Shown here: piece after piece, positions 61,450 through 64,000 of the stretch
How positions within the stretch are numbered: the first letter of the stretch is position 1
Layout of the letters: each line of letters opens with the position of its first letter
Program-made: the position numbers and the translations under genes
NCBI RefSeq assembly: GCF_002995845.1
Contig: NZ_PVXP01000009.1
Coordinates: forward strand, 17,777 to 81,776
Reading direction: 5' to 3'
Length of the DNA stretch: 64,000 nt
DNA from: Clostridium luticellarii
GTDB taxonomy: Bacteria > Bacillota > Clostridia > Clostridiales > Clostridiaceae
Notes under the pieces: generated by a model
Seen by the model: the letters and a program-made list of their open reading frames with translations, nothing else
What the model was told of the DNA's origin: nothing
The model's database searches: none

Positions 61450-62049
61450 TTAAATGTCAACATGGGTTATGCTGTCTATATACAAATTGTTGTATTCATA
61501 TTTTATCAGAGTTACATCACCATTTTTTGATGCAAATTTCCAGAAAAAATCCAGGTTGCCATTCAATATATAGCAGTATACAGATCTTACAACCCCTCCA
61601 TGGGTAACTATGAGGATATTTTCCCTATCCAATTTCAAAATGTCATCCATAAATCCATGTATTCTTGAATAAAATTGTATATAACTCTCTCCACCGGGAG
61701 GTGACTGATTCTTCCAGTCACTGCACCATACTTCCCATTCCTTTGGATATAACTTTTTTATATCCCTGTAATTTTTACCCTCAAAGCTGCCAAAATCCAT
61801 TTCATTTATTCTCTTGTCTACATTGAGTTTAACTCTTTGTGAATGATCCTGCAAAATTATACGGGCAGTTTCAGTAGTCCTCTTCCTTTCACTTACATAG
61901 ACCTCATCGAATTTTATAGGGCTCAAAAAAGCAGCCGCTTTTCTAGCCTGACTTAAACCCTTTTCATTTAAATACACATCCATTTTTCCATAATAATACC
62001 CTTTATTATTTTCATTAGTTTGTCCATGTCTTACAAAATAAATATTCAT
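61450..62049 (-). CDS. cobC: Alpha-ribazole phosphatase-like protein (CobC)
   Basis: A 199-residue histidine phosphatase: the catalytic YFVRHGQTNEN motif at the start, then DVYLNEKGLSQARKAAAFLS, SERKRTTETARII and LIVTHGGVVRSVYCY. Given cobS and cobU downstream it is most likely CobC, which removes phosphate from alpha-ribazole phosphate. Confidence 0.85.
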   Translation of the reverse strand: MNIYFVRHGQTNENNKGYYYGKMDVYLNEKGLSQARKAAAFLSPIKFDEVYVSERKRTTETARIILQDHSQRVKLNVDKRINEMDFGSFEGKNYRDIKKLYPKEWEVWCSDWKNQSPPGGESYIQFYSRIHGFMDDILKLDRENILIVTHGGVVRSVYCYILNGNLDFFWKFASKNGDVTLIKYEYNNLYIDSITHVDI

Positions 62050-62082
62050 ACTATATTATTCCTTTACTCAATTAATGTTTTT

Positions 62083-62111
62083 ATTATATATCATTAAAAT
62101 GAAATATACAA
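62083..62111 (-). promoter_or_regulatory. Promoter of the cob cluster
   Basis: On the minus strand TTGTAT (62106-62111) and TATAAT (62083-62088) are 17 bases apart. No cobalamin riboswitch pattern was seen in the 125-base leader region. Confidence 0.6.
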
Positions 62112-62175
62112 ATCAAAATGAGTACTCCATGCAGATTATTATCCATATAGCAGAACAATTACTATAAAATTACTT

Positions 62176-62204
62176 TTGACAAGTAATAATTTTTATTATA
62201 TAAT
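62176..62204 (+). promoter_or_regulatory. Promoter of the Fur-family gene
   Basis: TTGACA (62176-62181) and TATAAT (62199-62204) with a 17-base spacer, a near-perfect promoter. The surrounding TTATTATATAATATAA resembles a PerR/Fur box, suggesting autoregulation. Confidence 0.75.
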
Positions 62205-62234
62205 ATAACTGATTATATGATAAGGATGGTGTCT

Positions 62235-62657
62235 ATGGATAACTTAGCTAGTATTTTCAGAAATAAAAAATTAAAACTTACCCCACAACGTATTGCAGTA
62301 TATAAATATCTACAGTCTACTAAAGAACATCCATCAGCCGAAACAATATACAAGACCCTGCAGGCAGATTATCCCACTATGAGTTTAGCAACCGTATACA
62401 AGGCTCTAAAAACCCTGGTTGAAGTCAACCTGATACAGGAAATCAATGTTGGAGAAGGTAATTTCAGATATGATGGAAACGTTGAACCACACTCTCATAT
62501 TCAATGTTTAAATTGCGGAAAAGTGGATGACATAGAGGGAATTTGTTTCAAAGATTTAAACGATAAAGTTAAAGATTTTGTGAACTATAAAGTGATAAGC
62601 AATCAGGTCTACTTTTATGGAATATGTGAAGACTGTCAAAAAAATTTAACAGACTAA
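62235..62657 (+). CDS. Fur family regulator, PerR-like
   Basis: About 140 residues from ATG 62235. The N-terminal winged helix (LTPQRIAVYKYLQSTKEHPS; MSLATVYKALKTLVEVNLIQ) and the metal domain (FRYDGNVEPHSHIQCLNCGK, DDIEG, and the CEDCQ) fit the Fur family. The RYD near HSH suggests the PerR group, which senses peroxide; the group assignment is tentative. Confidence 0.85.
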   Translation: MDNLASIFRNKKLKLTPQRIAVYKYLQSTKEHPSAETIYKTLQADYPTMSLATVYKALKTLVEVNLIQEINVGEGNFRYDGNVEPHSHIQCLNCGKVDDIEGICFKDLNDKVKDFVNYKVISNQVYFYGICEDCQKNLTD

Positions 62658-62665
62658 ATAAAATG

Positions 62666-62703
62666 ATGACAGCTGTCAATAATCTATAACAGCTGTCAAT
62701 TTT
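62666..62703. terminator. Bidirectional terminator
   Basis: TGACAGCTGT and ACAGCTGTCA pair across 12 bases, followed by TTTTTCT on the plus strand. It separates the convergent Fur-family and solute-binding genes. Confidence 0.75.
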
Positions 62704-62711
62704 TCTCCATG

Positions 62712-63947
62712 TCAATAGGATTCTTCAACTATTTCATTCCACTCATTCCCCGTATATTTTCCTGAAAATATATCATCTATTTTGTCAGATATATTATACC
62801 TGAAATTTTTAGGCAAATTATATATAAGGGCTATGTTATCTTCCGTAACATATTTTAAATGGTTAATCACACTTTTGTTTATGTTCCCTTTAGGCACATT
62901 GGCCTTTTTATTTCCTGTTGTAAAACCTTCTTTATACAATTTTTTTTGAGTACCATCACTCAGTACAAATTTTACAAATTCATCGGTCTCATCTGCATTT
63001 TTGCTGCTTGTAGGTATACTCATTATGGCATCTGCCATAACCGGAATCTTCAGATTGCTGGATCCTGGACTATGGTATTCCAGACATTTTATTTTTGAAT
63101 TTTTAAGATCATTTACATAATAGGACGCTGCTATTACAACAGGTATACTATTTCTGTCAAATTTTTCAATAGTACTTTCACTGCCCATCTCAAAAGTATT
63201 CTTATTTATATACCCATTTTTGATCATATCATTAAATCTGCTGAAGCAGCCCTGTATTTCTCCCAGTGATTTGTAAGCTGAAGGACCACTGTCATATATG
63301 CCTTCCAGTTTTCTCATTGGAACTAGATTATTGGATAAAATAGAAAACAAAGCTGTATTTATATCAATATCTTCGTTTATAACTACAGGGACTCTCTTCT
63401 GCAGAGAATTGAGAGATTTTAAGCTGTCCAGAAATTCATCCATGGAACCGGGAGTTTTAAGGTTCAATCTAGCAAAAGCTTCCTCATTACATAATATCTC
63501 CATAGTATAGGGACACAGAGCAATACCGTAATATCTGTCATTAAATCTTCCATAGGATTTTGATACACTGTAATACCTATCACTTATGTTATTTTCCCTA
63601 TAAATATTTCTTATATCCGATAGAAAACCTTTCCTAGCCAGGGTGAGCATATCTGTTCTGGAAGTAAATATAACATCCATATTGCTATTGTCATTTATGT
63701 CTTTATCTATATTTTCCCCTATAGCATTATTTACATCTAATTCAACCTTTGGATTCTCTCTCTTATATTCATCTATCATATATTTTATTGCATTTAAAGA
63801 TTTATTATCTTTTACTCCTATATATATATTTATTTTTTTATTGTCATCAACTTGGTTATTACTGCCGCAGGACAATAAGTTAACTACTAATATTAAAGAT
63901 AAAATACACATTATTATTTTATTCTTATAAAGCATAAATTTTCTCAT
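62712..63947 (-). CDS. Extracellular solute-binding lipoprotein
   Basis: About 411 residues from ATG 63947. The signal peptide ends with the lipobox LLSCG. The N-terminal part (KINIYIGVKDNKSLNAIKYM; NPKVELDVNNAIGENID) and later segments (IMSIPTSSKNADETDEFVKF) resemble ABC sugar or oligosaccharide-binding proteins. No permease is in the window, so the substrate is unknown. Confidence 0.8.
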   Translation of the reverse strand: MRKFMLYKNKIIMCILSLILVVNLLSCGSNNQVDDNKKINIYIGVKDNKSLNAIKYMIDEYKRENPKVELDVNNAIGENIDKDINDNSNMDVIFTSRTDMLTLARKGFLSDIRNIYRENNISDRYYSVSKSYGRFNDRYYGIALCPYTMEILCNEEAFARLNLKTPGSMDEFLDSLKSLNSLQKRVPVVINEDIDINTALFSILSNNLVPMRKLEGIYDSGPSAYKSLGEIQGCFSRFNDMIKNGYINKNTFEMGSESTIEKFDRNSIPVVIAASYYVNDLKNSKIKCLEYHSPGSSNLKIPVMADAIMSIPTSSKNADETDEFVKFVLSDGTQKKLYKEGFTTGNKKANVPKGNINKSVINHLKYVTEDNIALIYNLPKNFRYNISDKIDDIFSGKYTGNEWNEIVEESY

Positions 63948-64000
63948 CTCACTTCCAATATAAGCACCTGAAAAAATCACTTACGCTTATTATTATATTG

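Noticed and set aside
62050..62175. Cobalamin riboswitch before the cob cluster
   Set aside because: No B12-box sequence could be found in the short leader; only an ordinary promoter is visible.

Overview
This window looks like the chromosome of a low-GC Firmicute, most likely Clostridium sensu stricto. The reasons are the AT-rich sequence, strong AGGAGG ribosome sites, a pyruvate:ferredoxin oxidoreductase, a Spo0E-like protein, a DUF3787 spore-surface-type protein, DUF1858 proteins, cobalamin genes and an S-box leader. No rRNA, tRNA or CRISPR array was seen. The exact species cannot be read from the sequence alone.

Positions 1 to about 36,310 are the right-hand part of a contractile-tailed (PBSX/XkdK-like) prophage whose other end lies left of the window. 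From right to left it holds: a large serine integrase; an accessory block of small genes; the lysis-lysogeny switch (ImmR/ImmA-like pair, divergent Cro-like HTH, inverted-repeat operators); a plus-strand HTH plus 217-residue module that sits beside a decapitated repressor remnant; early genes on the minus strand (antirepressor with a frameshift, Spo0E-like protein, YqaJ exonuclease, RecT, DnaD/DUF4373-like initiator, DnaC-like loader, DUF1064, HNH nuclease, ASCH protein); late regulators with an array of five 11-bp repeats; then the late operon: terminase small and large subunits, portal, minor head protein with an added HEYGH zincin, protease/scaffold, decoration protein, capsid, connectors, sheath, tube and the tail assembly chaperone with a textbook -1 slippery site. 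A four-gene cassette (TPR lipoprotein, RHH regulator, Bro-N protein, coiled-coil protein) is inserted between tail tube and chaperone. Nine short genes (33 to 57 codons) lie in gaps between the longer reading frames.

The integrase end of the prophage interrupts a lipoprotein solute-binding gene of an SsuA/TauA-type ABC transporter. Its ATPase and permease survive at 41.3-42.9 kb, divergent from a 1431-residue BadF/BcrA-type CoA-enzyme activase, and the two directions share a promoter region built on a 16-bp inverted repeat.

From 43 to 64 kb are ordinary chromosomal genes: TPR protein, transglutaminase-like membrane protein, RecX, M16 peptidase, DEAD-box helicase, flavin reductase, a YbaK-type deacylase behind a SAM-I riboswitch, GreA, a DUF1461-type membrane protein, a YitT protein, a divergent UppS homologue, a DUF3787 protein, PFOR, a CDF metal exporter, two DUF1858 proteins, ApbE, a cobC-cobS-cobU cluster, a PerR/Fur regulator and a solute-binding lipoprotein. 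Most units are bounded by clear hairpin terminators.
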